From contig JAVBNH010000026.1 of assembly GCA_031551635.1 (NCBI GenBank), forward strand, positions 1-37,577: DNA of 37,577 nucleotides, written 5' to 3'. Shown here piece after piece: positions 7,851-16,063 of this stretch (position 1 is its first letter; each line of letters opens with the position of its first letter). Origin of the DNA: JAVBNH01 sp031551635 (GTDB taxonomy: Bacteria; Bacillota; Clostridia; Oscillospirales; Acutalibacteraceae). The notes under the pieces are model-generated. The model was not told the DNA's origin. It searched no databases and saw nothing but the letters and a program-made list of their open reading frames with translations. The position numbers were made by a program, and so were the translations under genes.

Positions 7851-7904
7851 ATTCTTAAATCTAAAACCAAACAGCAAGAAAATACGGAAAGGCTGACTAT
7901 TTTT

Positions 7905-9074
7905 ATGAAAAAGAAAAGAATTTTAGTTTTATCTGTCATTTTGATTTTATCTGTAATTATCGCCTGTGCTTCGCTTAACGCGGGTGCCGCTTCGATTTTC
8001 GGCGATATTAACAAGGACGGCAAGATTACTGCGGTTGATGCTAGAATTTTGCTGCGTGTTTCAGCGGGTCTCGAGACTATCACTGCTCCCGATGAAGATT
8101 ATTATGTTTATTTTGTTTATGGAGATTTTGATTTTGATTATAAAGTGACTGCTATCGACGCGAGAATCCTTCTCATGCATTCCGCCGGACTTCGCGGTTT
8201 GGTTATGCCCGAGTATCCGACAGGTGTTTATACCACAGAGGAACTAAAGGTAACTTCAAAAGTATTTAAAAATGAAGAGCTGACCGCTGTGCTCCGGACA
8301 ACCGAGAAGGAAGAAACCACGACCGAGCCGCTCACTGAAGAGCCGACGACAGCCGAACCGAAGGACGAGGTAGTTGATGCGACTCCTGAGGAAATATTGA
8401 ATAATTATAAAGATGTTATGAAAATCGCAAAGAAAGACAAGCCCGGTTTCAAGGCATATTCTTATATCTATGCTCCGGCAGGCAGCGCAGACAGACAAGT
8501 TAACGGAAACTGGCTTTACGCGAATGCTGTTATTAATTTATTAAGTCTTCAAAACAAAAATATTGCCGAAAAGCTGGGTAAAAAAGACACGGTTAAAATT
8601 GATAAAGACAGCTCAATGGATGAATTCCCGCTGTTCAATAATGAAAGCGGTTGCCTCCTGAGTGATGTAAGTGCAATCAAAACCGCGAAAAAAACCAAGC
8701 TCGCGAACGGGAATACCAGACTCGAGATAACCCTCAAGGAAGAAAAAAATCCCGAGCCGACTCCTGCAGGGGCAGACACTCCGCTGAGTAATACAGGCGC
8801 GATGTTTGATACAGCTTCTATTACAAAAATCAGAGCAGAGGTCAGCAAGTTTTTCGATAAACTTAAGTGGAATGATTCCGATATAAAGTATGATTGCGAT
8901 ATCACTTATCACGACTGTAAAGCGACGCTTGAATATAACTCAAACAACGAAATTGTTTCCCTTGAGCAAAATCTGGTCAGCAGACTTGAAGGGCGCTATT
9001 CTAGCACTAAAACAGCCATGGTATTTAAGCAGAATTATTACATGACCTATAGGTACAATTGCTTTGAATTTTAA
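7905..9074 (+). CDS. Exported protein with N-terminal dockerin-like repeats
   Basis: 389 residues. Residues 1-29 form a signal peptide (MKKKR then ILVLSVILILSVIIACA). Two dockerin type I-like motifs follow: GDINKDGKITAVDARILL at about 34-51, with an intact calcium loop, and GDFDFDYKVTAIDARILL at about 73-90, where the loop glycine is replaced by Tyr. Next comes a Thr/Glu/Pro-rich linker (about 125-150) and a 230-residue C-terminal domain. That domain appears to be shared with the lipoprotein at 27629-28489 (matching blocks around LSDVSAIKTAK and DIKYDCDITYHDCKATLEY). Dockerins normally bind cohesins and usually sit at the C terminus, so an N-terminal position with an unknown partner is uncommon. 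AAGG lies 13 nt before the start. Confidence 0.8.
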   Translation: MKKKRILVLSVILILSVIIACASLNAGAASIFGDINKDGKITAVDARILLRVSAGLETITAPDEDYYVYFVYGDFDFDYKVTAIDARILLMHSAGLRGLVMPEYPTGVYTTEELKVTSKVFKNEELTAVLRTTEKEETTTEPLTEEPTTAEPKDEVVDATPEEILNNYKDVMKIAKKDKPGFKAYSYIYAPAGSADRQVNGNWLYANAVINLLSLQNKNIAEKLGKKDTVKIDKDSSMDEFPLFNNESGCLLSDVSAIKTAKKTKLANGNTRLEITLKEEKNPEPTPAGADTPLSNTGAMFDTASITKIRAEVSKFFDKLKWNDSDIKYDCDITYHDCKATLEYNSNNEIVSLEQNLVSRLEGRYSSTKTAMVFKQNYYMTYRYNCFEF

Positions 9075-9096
9075 ATTCTGAATAAAAGCAAAAAAA

Positions 9097-9125
9097 TGAG
9101 CGTCCGCAATTATAGCGGACGCTCA
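9097..9125 (-). terminator. Intrinsic terminator of ilvA-ridA
   Basis: An 11-bp stem TGAGCGTCCGC (9097-9107) pairs with 9115-9125 around a 7-nt loop. On the minus strand it is followed by a T run (A run 9090-9096), 15 nt after the ridA stop. It may also stop transcripts from the convergent dockerin gene. Confidence 0.88.
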
Positions 9126-9139
9126 AATTGTTATACTTT

Positions 9140-9517
9140 CTATTTTGCTGCAATGCATTCAATTTCGACAGCAGCACCTTTTGGCAGCGCTGAAACTGCG
9201 ACGCAGGAGCGCGCGGGAGGGTTTTCGCTGAAATATTTTGAGTAAACCTCGTTAACTGCGGCGAAATTATTAATATCTGTGAGAAAAATTGTTGTCTTGA
9301 CGATGTTTTTATAGCTGAGACCGACTGATTTCAACAGCTCGCCGATGTTAAAGAGCACCTGCTCAGTCTGCGTAATAATGTCCGCTTCGCATTTTGAGCT
9401 TCCATCGGCGCAAAGCGGAATCTGACCGGAAAAAAAGTATAAATCGCCGGTGCTTATACCCTGCGAGTATGCTCCGACCGCCGCCGGAGCCGCTTCTGTT
9501 TTAATTATTGTTTTCAT
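9140..9517 (-). CDS. ridA: RidA/YjgF reactive enamine/imine deaminase
   Basis: 125 residues, the usual RidA length. Family signatures are visible: the start (AAPAAVGAYSQGI), FFSGQIPL near 28-35, and the C-terminal block with the catalytic arginine (PPARSCVAV, then LPKGAAVEIECIA). RidA hydrolyses the 2-aminoacrylate and 2-aminocrotonate imines released by PLP-dependent threonine/serine dehydratases, preventing damage to other PLP enzymes. It sits 22 nt downstream of ilvA, whose reaction makes its substrate, so the pair is functionally coherent and probably cotranscribed. Confidence 0.95.
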   Translation of the reverse strand: MKTIIKTEAAPAAVGAYSQGISTGDLYFFSGQIPLCADGSSKCEADIITQTEQVLFNIGELLKSVGLSYKNIVKTTIFLTDINNFAAVNEVYSKYFSENPPARSCVAVSALPKGAAVEIECIAAK

Positions 9518-9539
9518 GTCTTACCTCAATTCAAAAATA

Positions 9540-10751
9540 TTATTCCATTATGACACGATAATTGTTCTTTTCGAGCATTTCGATAACCTTTTCACCATGC
9601 TCTTTTCCTCCCACCTCGCAGGCTATGTGGAGTATAACCTCAGAGGGGTCAAGCTCTGCGCTCATTCTGTCATACTGCACCATGACGATGTTCGCGAAAG
9701 CCTCCGCCATAATTTTTGAAAATTTCTCAAGGCTTCCGGGAATGTCCGGCATCACCGTTTTGAATTTCAATTTCCTGTTTCGTGAAACAAGTCCGATTTC
9801 GATTATCCTGTGGATGAAGCTGACATCGATATTTCCGCCGGAAAGTATGCAGACACTGCGCTTGTTTTTCACATCAATTCTGCCCGAAAGCACAGCCGCG
9901 AGTGACGCCGCGCCCGCAGGCTCAATGACCTGCTTATTTCGCTCTAGAAGTGTTAATATCGCGGCGGAAATTTCGGCATCACTGACGCTCACCATCTCGT
10001 CAACATATTTATTAATCAGCGAAACAGTGATGTCGCCCGGATTTTTCACGGCGATTCCGTCGGCTATGGTCTGAACAGTGTCGCTGGGGGTCAGCTTTTT
10101 GTGTTTGAAGGAGTTACAGATTGCAGGCGCGCCTTCGCTCTGCACTCCGATTATCTTGATTCTGGGATTGATGTTTTTCAGGTAAAAGGAAACACCTGCG
10201 AGAAGCCCGCCGCCTCCCGCCGGAAGAAAAACCATGTCCACATTCGGTATTTCCTTGAGAATGTCGAAGCCGAGCGTACCCTGACCCGCGATGACCGAGA
10301 TGTCATTGAAAGGGTGAATAAAAGTAGCGTTTTTCTCTTTCTGAATTTCAAGAGCGTGGGAATAAGCGTCATCATAGCAGTCGCCGCTCAGGCAGACTGT
10401 CGCGCCGTAACCCTCCGTTGCCTTCACCTTAGCTATAGGTGTGCTTTTCGGCATGACGATTGTCGCGTTTATCCCGAGCTTCGCGCTGGCATAGGCGACT
10501 CCCTGGGCGTGATTGCCCGCCGAAGCGGCTACGGCTTCACTGACACCTTCTTTTTCCTTGAGCTCACAGAGCTTGTTATAAGCACCGCGAAGCTTGAAAG
10601 AGCCGGTTTTTTGAAGATTTTCATATTTTAAATAAATTTCACCACCGGTCATTTTTGAAAAAGTTTCCGAGCGGTCAAGGGGGGTGTCGTGAATGATACC
10701 CTTCAGTCGTTCCGCTGCTTTTTCAATATCCTTTACGCTTAGCTCACACAT
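9540..10751 (-). CDS. ilvA: Threonine ammonia-lyase with C-terminal ACT domain
   Basis: 403 residues. The PLP-binding lysine is K53 in GSFKLRGAYNK. SAGNHAQG is at 77-84 and the phosphate-binding glycine cluster at 179-182 (AGGGGLLAG). SGGNID lies near 308. Residues of about 325-403 form an ACT-like regulatory domain (LKFKTVMPDIPGSLEKF). The enzyme converts threonine to 2-oxobutyrate, the first committed step to isoleucine. The single ACT-like domain and length match the roughly 400-residue class rather than the 510-residue E. coli IlvA. AAAGGA precedes the ATG. The gene lies downstream of ilvD, separated by the MITE-like copy 2, and is followed by ridA. Confidence 0.95.
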   Translation of the reverse strand: MCELSVKDIEKAAERLKGIIHDTPLDRSETFSKMTGGEIYLKYENLQKTGSFKLRGAYNKLCELKEKEGVSEAVAASAGNHAQGVAYASAKLGINATIVMPKSTPIAKVKATEGYGATVCLSGDCYDDAYSHALEIQKEKNATFIHPFNDISVIAGQGTLGFDILKEIPNVDMVFLPAGGGGLLAGVSFYLKNINPRIKIIGVQSEGAPAICNSFKHKKLTPSDTVQTIADGIAVKNPGDITVSLINKYVDEMVSVSDAEISAAILTLLERNKQVIEPAGAASLAAVLSGRIDVKNKRSVCILSGGNIDVSFIHRIIEIGLVSRNRKLKFKTVMPDIPGSLEKFSKIMAEAFANIVMVQYDRMSAELDPSEVILHIACEVGGKEHGEKVIEMLEKNNYRVIME

Positions 10752-10783
10752 TATATGACCAATCCTTTATGCTTTATTAATAC

Positions 10784-10944
10784 TATTACCACGCACACAA
10801 AAAGTAGTCATTTCTAACTTGTCTTTTTTGTCCTGAGCTTCGTTGTCGTCCTTGCCTTGCGTCAGCAAAGCTGCGTCCTCCGCCTTACTCAGAACAAAAA
10901 ATCCTGCGTCATAAATTGTCGACTGTTTGCGTGTGCGGTAATAA
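10784..10944 (-). mobile_element. MITE-like element, copy 2 (161 bp), inverted relative to copy 1
   Basis: Its reverse complement matches 7654-7787 nearly throughout, including both ends (TATTACC and GGTAATAA). It has 28 extra bases in the middle (around a GCAGCTTTGC segment). It occupies most of the 236-bp gap between ilvD and ilvA, inside what would otherwise be a continuous minus-strand operon. No target duplication is obvious. Confidence 0.72.
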
Positions 10945-10987
10945 GTTTATAAACAAGGTTCACCGGAAAATAATATTGCCTGCTGTT

Positions 10988-12646
10988 TTATCGCAGAGTG
11001 GTATTAAGAACGGCGCCGAAATTCGCGGAAGCTACCGCTTTTTGGTACCGTTTCAGGTAACCCTTTGTTTCTGAAGGTTGCTTCAGTTTCATTTCTCTCA
11101 TGCGCACAGTGATTTCTTCAGCCGTTAATTCCGCATTTATCGAATAATTATTTATATCGATATTAATTATATCGCCGTCTTTCAGATATGCAATCAATCC
11201 TCCGCGTGCCGCTTCGGGGGAAATGTGTCCGATAGCCGCGCCCCTTGTCGCGCCAGAAAAACGTCCGTCGGTGATAAGCGCGACATCGCGGTCTAGACCC
11301 ATTCCTGCTATTGCGGAGGTCGGCGAAAGCATCTCGCGCATACCCGGTCCGCCTGAGGGACCCTCGTACCTGATTACAACAACGTCACCCTTTATGATTT
11401 CGCCGCCATATATAGCCTTTATTGCATCCTCCTCGCTGTCGAAGACCTTTGCCATGCCTGAATAACTGAGCATTTCCTCACTGACAGCGCTGCGTTTTAC
11501 AACCGCTCCAGCCGGAGCGATATTCCCGAAGAGAATTGCGAGACCGCCCGTTGGGGAATATGGCTCGTCACAGGAGCGGATTACCTTATTATCTTTTACG
11601 GTTGCTGTTCTAATATTCTCCCCGAGAGTTTTTCCTGATACGGTGAGGACATTCTCATCTAAAAGCCCTGACCTTGACAGCTCATGCATGACCGCGTGAA
11701 CACCGCCTGCCTCTTCCAAATCCTGCATATGATACTCTCCAGCGGGAGCCAGCCGGCAGAGATTTGGCGTAACCGAGCTTATACCGTTGACGGTATTCAA
11801 GTCGAAAAGCAAGCCTGCTTCGTTGGCAATGGCGGCGAGATGCAGCACCGAATTTGTCGAGCAGCCGAGTGCCATATCAACTGTTAAAGCATTTCTTAAT
11901 GATTTTTCCGTCACTATATCGAGAGGTCTTATATCATTGTTAAGGAGGTCCATGATTTTTTCGCCCGCGTTTTTTGCGAGAACAAGCCGCCTTGAATAAA
12001 CCGCCGGAACAGTACCATTACCTCGAAGCGCCATGCCAAGAGCCTCGCAAAGACAGTTCATGGAGTTCGCCGTGAACATGCCTGAGCAGGAGCCGCAGGT
12101 AGGACAGGCGTTGTTTTCGCATTCCATTAATTCGTTTTCGTCAATCTGATTGTTCTTGAATTTTCCAACAGCTTCAAAAACACTGTTCAAATCCATTTTG
12201 TCGTTTGAAAGCATAGGTCCGCCGGAGATGAAAATCGATGGGAGATTGAGCCTGAGCGCCGCCATAAGCATGCCCGGCACGACCTTATCGCAGTTCGGTA
12301 TAAAAACAAGCGCGTCAAAGCAGTGCGCGTTCGCCATGACCTCAATGCTGTCGGCAATTATCTCGCGCGAGCAAAGTGAGTATTTCATTCCGGTATGCCC
12401 CATTGCAATACCGTCGCACACAGCGATAGTATTGAATTCCAGCGGTGTTCCGCCGCTCGCAAGTACCCCGTCCTTGACAGCCCTTGCGATTGTTTGCAGT
12501 CCTACATGCCCGGGAACAACCTCGTTGTAGGAGTTCACGATTCCGATTATGGGTTTCCCGAGCTGTGAATCGCTCAGCCCGCCCGCTTTCAAAAGGGAAC
12601 GATGAGGAGCGCGTTCAGCTCCCTTTTTTATCATATCACTGTTCAT
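10988..12646 (-). CDS. ilvD: Dihydroxy-acid dehydratase
   Basis: 552 residues, full length. The enzyme dehydrates dihydroxy-isovalerate and dihydroxy-methylvalerate to the 2-oxo acids of valine and isoleucine synthesis. Cluster and active-site motifs are visible: PNCDKVVPGM with C119, ACPTCGSCSGMFTANSMN at about 190-207, and GCSTNSVLHL. At the position where plant-type [2Fe-2S] enzymes have a cysteine, the sequence reads VVPGHVGL, as in E. coli IlvD, which suggests an oxygen-sensitive [4Fe-4S] type (inference from similarity). The C terminus has the usual TDGRFSGATRG block. It begins 18 nt after ilvC with GGGAGATTTT before the ATG. Confidence 0.96.
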   Translation of the reverse strand: MNSDMIKKGAERAPHRSLLKAGGLSDSQLGKPIIGIVNSYNEVVPGHVGLQTIARAVKDGVLASGGTPLEFNTIAVCDGIAMGHTGMKYSLCSREIIADSIEVMANAHCFDALVFIPNCDKVVPGMLMAALRLNLPSIFISGGPMLSNDKMDLNSVFEAVGKFKNNQIDENELMECENNACPTCGSCSGMFTANSMNCLCEALGMALRGNGTVPAVYSRRLVLAKNAGEKIMDLLNNDIRPLDIVTEKSLRNALTVDMALGCSTNSVLHLAAIANEAGLLFDLNTVNGISSVTPNLCRLAPAGEYHMQDLEEAGGVHAVMHELSRSGLLDENVLTVSGKTLGENIRTATVKDNKVIRSCDEPYSPTGGLAILFGNIAPAGAVVKRSAVSEEMLSYSGMAKVFDSEEDAIKAIYGGEIIKGDVVVIRYEGPSGGPGMREMLSPTSAIAGMGLDRDVALITDGRFSGATRGAAIGHISPEAARGGLIAYLKDGDIINIDINNYSINAELTAEEITVRMREMKLKQPSETKGYLKRYQKAVASANFGAVLNTTLR

Positions 12647-12664
12647 AACTAAAATCTCCCTTAA

Positions 12665-13654
12665 TCAGGATTGCCAGAGCATTTTATCTCTTAATTCTTT
12701 TCCGACAGTTTCTGCCATGTGCTCTTTTTCCATGCGGCGGCAGGAATTGAAATAGGGGCGGTTCGCCTGATTTTCGAGAATCCAGTTTCTTGCGAATTCG
12801 CCGCTCTGAATCTCGGAGAGTACCTTTTGCATCTCTTTTTTAGTCTCGTCTGTGATGATTCTTTTTCCGACAGTATAGTCGCCGTATTCGGCGGTGTCGC
12901 TGATTGAATAACGCATGAAGGAAAGACCGCCTTTGACAACAAGGTCAATAATGAGCTTCATCTCGTGAATGCACTCGAAATACGCGCTTTCCGGCTGATA
13001 ACCCGCCGCGACAAGTGTCTCAAAGCCCGCCTTCATCAAAGCCGTAACGCCGCCGCAGAGAATAGCCTGCTCGCCGAAAAGGTCTGTTTCCGTCTCCTCC
13101 TTGAAGGTTGTTTCGAGTATGCCCGCTCTCGCGCCGCCGATACCATAGGCATAAGCGAGAGCAGTTTGTTTTGCCTCTCCGGATTTGTCCTGAGCAACAG
13201 CGATAAGGCATGGAACGCCCTTGCCCTCCTCAAACTGGCTTCTGACGGTGTGACCGGGACCCTTCGGCGCTATCATAATTACGTCAATATCTGCAGGCGG
13301 AACAATTTGTCCGTAGTGAATATTAAAACCGTGAGCAAAGCAAAGAGTCATGCCGGGTCTGAGATTTTTCTCAATCATGCTTTTATAAAGAGCGGGTTGT
13401 TTTTCGTCATTGACAAGAATCATCACGATGTCAGCTTTTTGAACCGCTTCATCGGTGTTCATAACCCTGAGCCCTGCCGCCGCCGCTTTTTCCTTTGAGG
13501 GGGAACCCTCGTACAGTCCGACAATAACATCAGCTCCGCTCTCGTGAAGGTTAAGCGCGTGGGCGTGACCTTGGGAGCCGTAACCGATTATCGCGACGGT
13601 TTTTCCCTCCAGCATTTTAAAATTGCAATCCTGTGAATAGTACATTTTAGCCAT
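12665..13654 (-). CDS. ilvC: Ketol-acid reductoisomerase (class I)
   Basis: 329 residues, typical of the short class I enzyme. The NADP-binding loop IIGYGSQGHAHALNL is at 22-36. The specificity loop GLYEGSPS has serines rather than an aspartate at its end, as expected for NADPH use. The knotted C-terminal domain carries EETETDLFGEQ and LCGGV motifs, including the Mg-binding acidic residues, and later FECIHEMKLIIDL. The enzyme isomerises and reduces acetolactate or acetohydroxybutyrate. It lies between ilvN (23 nt) and ilvD (18 nt) in the operon, with AAGGAGAG ahead of the ATG. Confidence 0.97.
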   Translation of the reverse strand: MAKMYYSQDCNFKMLEGKTVAIIGYGSQGHAHALNLHESGADVIVGLYEGSPSKEKAAAAGLRVMNTDEAVQKADIVMILVNDEKQPALYKSMIEKNLRPGMTLCFAHGFNIHYGQIVPPADIDVIMIAPKGPGHTVRSQFEEGKGVPCLIAVAQDKSGEAKQTALAYAYGIGGARAGILETTFKEETETDLFGEQAILCGGVTALMKAGFETLVAAGYQPESAYFECIHEMKLIIDLVVKGGLSFMRYSISDTAEYGDYTVGKRIITDETKKEMQKVLSEIQSGEFARNWILENQANRPYFNSCRRMEKEHMAETVGKELRDKMLWQS

Positions 13655-13677
13655 AATAAACTCTCCTTAAATTATTA

Positions 13678-13920
13678 TTAAATCATTTTTACTTCTATTA
13701 CATCATAAAGTTTTTCCAGTTGCTTTACTATCTGTTCGCGGGTTGCGTCGTCCCCGCTTGAGGTCATGATTATTCTTGACATTTCATTGTTTTCCGGCAT
13801 TACGCCGACTTGCAGGCTGTCAATATTGTAACCTCTTTTTGAAAAAAGCCCTGCGACCCTCTGCAATACGCCGAATTTATTCATCACAATGATTGACAGT
13901 GTAAACTTCTTGATTTCCAT
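13678..13920 (-). CDS. ilvN: Acetolactate synthase small regulatory subunit (ACT only)
   Basis: 80 residues. It is a single ACT domain starting FTLSIIVMNKFGVLQRVAGL with the conserved RGYNIDSLQVG segment. Most Firmicute IlvN/IlvH proteins are about 160 residues with a second ACT-like C-terminal domain. This one lacks it and is closer in size to E. coli IlvN (about 95). The ACT domain binds valine and tunes activity of the catalytic subunit encoded just upstream by ilvB. GGGAG precedes the ATG, directly after a block of 60-bp tandem repeats. Confidence 0.9.
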   Translation of the reverse strand: MEIKKFTLSIIVMNKFGVLQRVAGLFSKRGYNIDSLQVGVMPENNEMSRIIMTSSGDDATREQIVKQLEKLYDVIEVKMI

Positions 13921-13922
13921 TA

Positions 13923-14117
13923 TCCTACTCCCTTTTTTAGATTACGCAACGCGATTCCGACAGCCTAACACCTACAACCTAAATCCTACGCCCTTTTATA
14001 ATTACACAAAGCGATTCTGACAGCCTAACGCCTACAGCCTAAATCCTACGCCCTTTTATAATTACGCAATGCGATTCCGACAGCCTAACTCCTACAACCT
14101 AATACCTAACTCCTTAT
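13923..14117 (-). repeat. 60-bp tandem repeat between ilvB and ilvN
   Basis: Three copies with an exact 60-bp period (13923-13982, 13983-14042, 14043-14102) plus a partial copy running into the ilvB end. The copies differ at only a few positions. On the coding strand each unit contains a run of heptamers of the form GGNNTTA/GTA (for example GGAGTTA, GGTATTA) and a segment CTGTCGGAATCGC. There are no CRISPR-like spacers. The array fills the whole ilvB-ilvN gap inside the operon. Confidence 0.93.
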
Positions 14118-15781
14118 TGTGTGATTATATTATCAATCGAGCCGTTAGGAGGAATCATCGGCAGAACCCTCTCATCCATATCAATGGCGCAGTCGATAAC
14201 CGTTGTGCCCTCATTGCTGAACGCGAATTCCAGCGCGTTTTCAAGCTCGCCCATATTTAGAACCCTTTTCCCCGCCGCGCCGAAGCCCTCTGCTACCTTG
14301 ACATAATCCGTAGCGCGGGGCAGGGTGGTGTTCGAGTATCTCTCACCGTAGAAAAGCGTCTGCCACTGCCGAACCATGCCGAGAACACCGTTGTTCATTA
14401 TAATGACGACTATCGGAAGTTTATGATAGACGGCAGTCGCCAGCTCGTTAATGTTCATGTGAAAGCTGCCGTCACCGGTGAAGAGAACCGTTCGTTTTTT
14501 GCTATTTGCTATGCATGCTCCGATTGCCGCGCCCATGCCGAAGCCCATGGTACCGAGGCCTCCGGAGGTCAGGAAAGTCCGCGGCTTTTCGAAATCGTAG
14601 TATTGCGCCGTCCACATCTGGTGCTGACCGACATCTGTCGCGACTGCTGTGTCATTATCAGTGAATTTTCGCACAGTTTTAATGACCGATTTCGGATTCA
14701 GATGGGAATCGACATTGATATTGCTGCAATTCCGCCCGATTTGTTTATACTGCGCAATTTCGCTGTGCCAATCATCATGGTTTTGTTTTTCAACAAGCGC
14801 TGTAAGACGCGGTAAAATATCCTTGATGTTGCCTATGATATTTTTATATGTCGGGACATTTTTATTTATTTCAGAGCGGTCAATATCGATGTGCAGAATC
14901 TTAGTGTTTTCTGTGTATTTATTCTTGTCGCCTGTCGCCCTGTCGCTGAAACGCACGCCGATACCGATAATTAAATCAGCCTCCGCATTCATGCGAGTCG
15001 AGGCATACGCTCCGTGCATACCCGTCATTCCAAGCTTCAGCTTATTTGAATGAGGTACGCAGGCAAGCCCCATCATGCTTGAGCCAATCGGAGCATCAAT
15101 CTTTTCGGCAAACTCGATTAACTCATCGTATGCTCCGGAAATAGCAACACCGCCGCCGGCGTAAATATAAGGTTTTTTGCTGGCTGCTATGAGTTCCGCC
15201 GCTTCGTGAAGCGACTCTAAGGAGTATTCCGGAGGCTCTTTAAGCTTATAAGGCTTCGCGCCGTGAAACTCAGCTGTGGCGGTCTGAATATCGCGGGGGA
15301 TATCAATGAGCACCGGTCCGGGACGGTCAGACATCGCTATCGAGAAGGCCTCGCAGACTATATGCTCAAGCTCGTTTATATCTTTTACGATATAGTTATG
15401 CTTGGTTATCGGCATGGTTATTCCGGCTATGTCCACCTCCTGAAAGCTGTCCTTCCCTATGAGGTGGAGGGGAACGTTTCCGGTTATTGCTATGAGGGGA
15501 GTCGAGTCGAGATAAGCCGTCGCGATACCTGTCACAAGGTTTGTCGCTCCGGGTCCCGAGGTAGCTATAACAACCCCTGGTTTCCCTGTAGCACGGGAAT
15601 ATCCGTCGGCGGCGTGCGCCGCAGCCTGCTCATGGCAGGTGATATAGTGGCGGATTTTGTCCTGATTTTTATAAAGCTCATCATAAATATTCAAAACAGC
15701 TCCGCCGGGAAAACCGAAAACCTCATCGACGCCGTGCGAAATTAACGCCTCTATGAGTATTTTTGCGCCGCTCATTATCAT
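14114..15781 (-). CDS. ilvB: Acetolactate synthase large (catalytic) subunit
   Basis: 555 residues. It is a ThDP-dependent enzyme with the usual three-domain layout. The N-terminal Pyr domain has the catalytic glutamate E51 in TCHEQAAAHAADGYSR. A central FAD-binding domain follows. The C-terminal PP domain has GDGSFHMNINEL followed by VVIIMNN, the Mg-ThDP motif. It condenses pyruvate with pyruvate or 2-oxobutyrate. The gene is the first structural gene after the leader peptide and attenuator. AAAGGTGATGG lies before the first ATG (15781); an ATG two codons later is a less well spaced alternative. Confidence 0.96.
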   Translation of the reverse strand: MIMSGAKILIEALISHGVDEVFGFPGGAVLNIYDELYKNQDKIRHYITCHEQAAAHAADGYSRATGKPGVVIATSGPGATNLVTGIATAYLDSTPLIAITGNVPLHLIGKDSFQEVDIAGITMPITKHNYIVKDINELEHIVCEAFSIAMSDRPGPVLIDIPRDIQTATAEFHGAKPYKLKEPPEYSLESLHEAAELIAASKKPYIYAGGGVAISGAYDELIEFAEKIDAPIGSSMMGLACVPHSNKLKLGMTGMHGAYASTRMNAEADLIIGIGVRFSDRATGDKNKYTENTKILHIDIDRSEINKNVPTYKNIIGNIKDILPRLTALVEKQNHDDWHSEIAQYKQIGRNCSNINVDSHLNPKSVIKTVRKFTDNDTAVATDVGQHQMWTAQYYDFEKPRTFLTSGGLGTMGFGMGAAIGACIANSKKRTVLFTGDGSFHMNINELATAVYHKLPIVVIIMNNGVLGMVRQWQTLFYGERYSNTTLPRATDYVKVAEGFGAAGKRVLNMGELENALEFAFSNEGTTVIDCAIDMDERVLPMIPPNGSIDNIITQ

Positions 15782-15822
15782 TCTTTAACCATCACCTTTT
15801 ATAAATTTACGCTCAGCAGCAG

Positions 15823-15859
15823 AAAAATAAAAAACCTTGCAGCTGTTACACTGCAAGGT
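15823..15859 (-). terminator. ilv operon attenuator (intrinsic terminator)
   Basis: On the minus strand a 9-bp stem ACCTTGCAG (15859-15851) pairs with CTGCAAGGT (15842-15834) around an 8-nt loop and is followed by TTTTTTATTTTT. It lies 18 nt after the leader-peptide stop and about 40 nt before the ilvB start, so read-through is needed to express ilvB. Confidence 0.92.
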
Positions 15860-15877
15860 CCGAAAATTTAACTGTTG

Positions 15878-15994
15878 TTAAAAGCTAATCGGAGACTTTT
15901 TATTAGCAGCATAACGAAAATCAACACCATCGAGTACCACGACCACGATAATGCTAATTATAATTATGCTGATGTTAACAAAAGAGGTTAACAT
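15878..15994 (-). CDS. Ile/Val/Leu-rich leader peptide of the ilv operon
   Basis: 38 residues, MLTSFVNISIIIISIIVVVV followed by LDGVDFRYAANKKSPISF. Residues 8-21 contain seven Ile, four Val and one Leu, and the whole peptide has eight Ile, six Val and two Leu. CAGGAG lies 8 nt before the ATG. An intrinsic terminator follows the stop after 18 nt and ilvB follows that, so this has every part of a ribosome-mediated attenuator: stalling at Ile/Val/Leu codons would change folding and prevent termination. GCTAAT and ATTAGC within codons 30-37 can pair to form an intermediate hairpin, and TCCGA (15889-15893) could pair with TCGGA at the base of the terminator. The antiterminator assignment is tentative. 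Confidence 0.9.
   Translation of the reverse strand: MLTSFVNISIIIISIIVVVVLDGVDFRYAANKKSPISF
15972..15994 (-). promoter_or_regulatory. Hairpin enclosing the leader-peptide start codon
   Basis: ATGTTAAC (15994-15987 on the minus strand) pairs perfectly with GTTAACAT (15979-15972) around a 7-nt loop. The ATG of the leader peptide is the first base-paired triplet, so folding would hide the start of leader translation. Confidence 0.6.
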
Positions 15995-16020
15995 ATTATA
16001 GACTCCTGAATTTTTTATAA

Positions 16021-16054
16021 TTCTGAAAAGCCAATAAGCTGGTCTTTTTCAGAA
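16021..16054 (-). promoter_or_regulatory. Hairpin at the 5' end of the ilv leader RNA
   Basis: TTCTGAAAA and TTTTCAGAA form a 9-bp stem, extended inside by CCA/TGG pairs, immediately downstream of the predicted transcription start. No U-run follows, so it is not a terminator; it may stabilise or pause the leader RNA. Confidence 0.5.
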
Positions 16055-16063
16055 ATTATTAAC

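Larger units (their letters stand above)
7363..7904. other. Intergenic region upstream of the collagen and dockerin genes
   Basis: The 540-bp gap between divergent genes holds a possible sporulation-type promoter for the collagen gene (7441-7466), a terminator-like hairpin (7508-7531), an inverted-repeat-bounded element (7654-7787) and a sigma-A-like promoter (7822-7850) for the dockerin gene. I found no ORF with a start and a ribosome binding site in the rest. Confidence 0.6.

Noticed and set aside
13923..14117. Possible CRISPR-like array between ilvB and ilvN
   Set aside because: The 60-bp units follow each other directly with no distinct spacers, and no cas gene is nearby. It is a tandem repeat.
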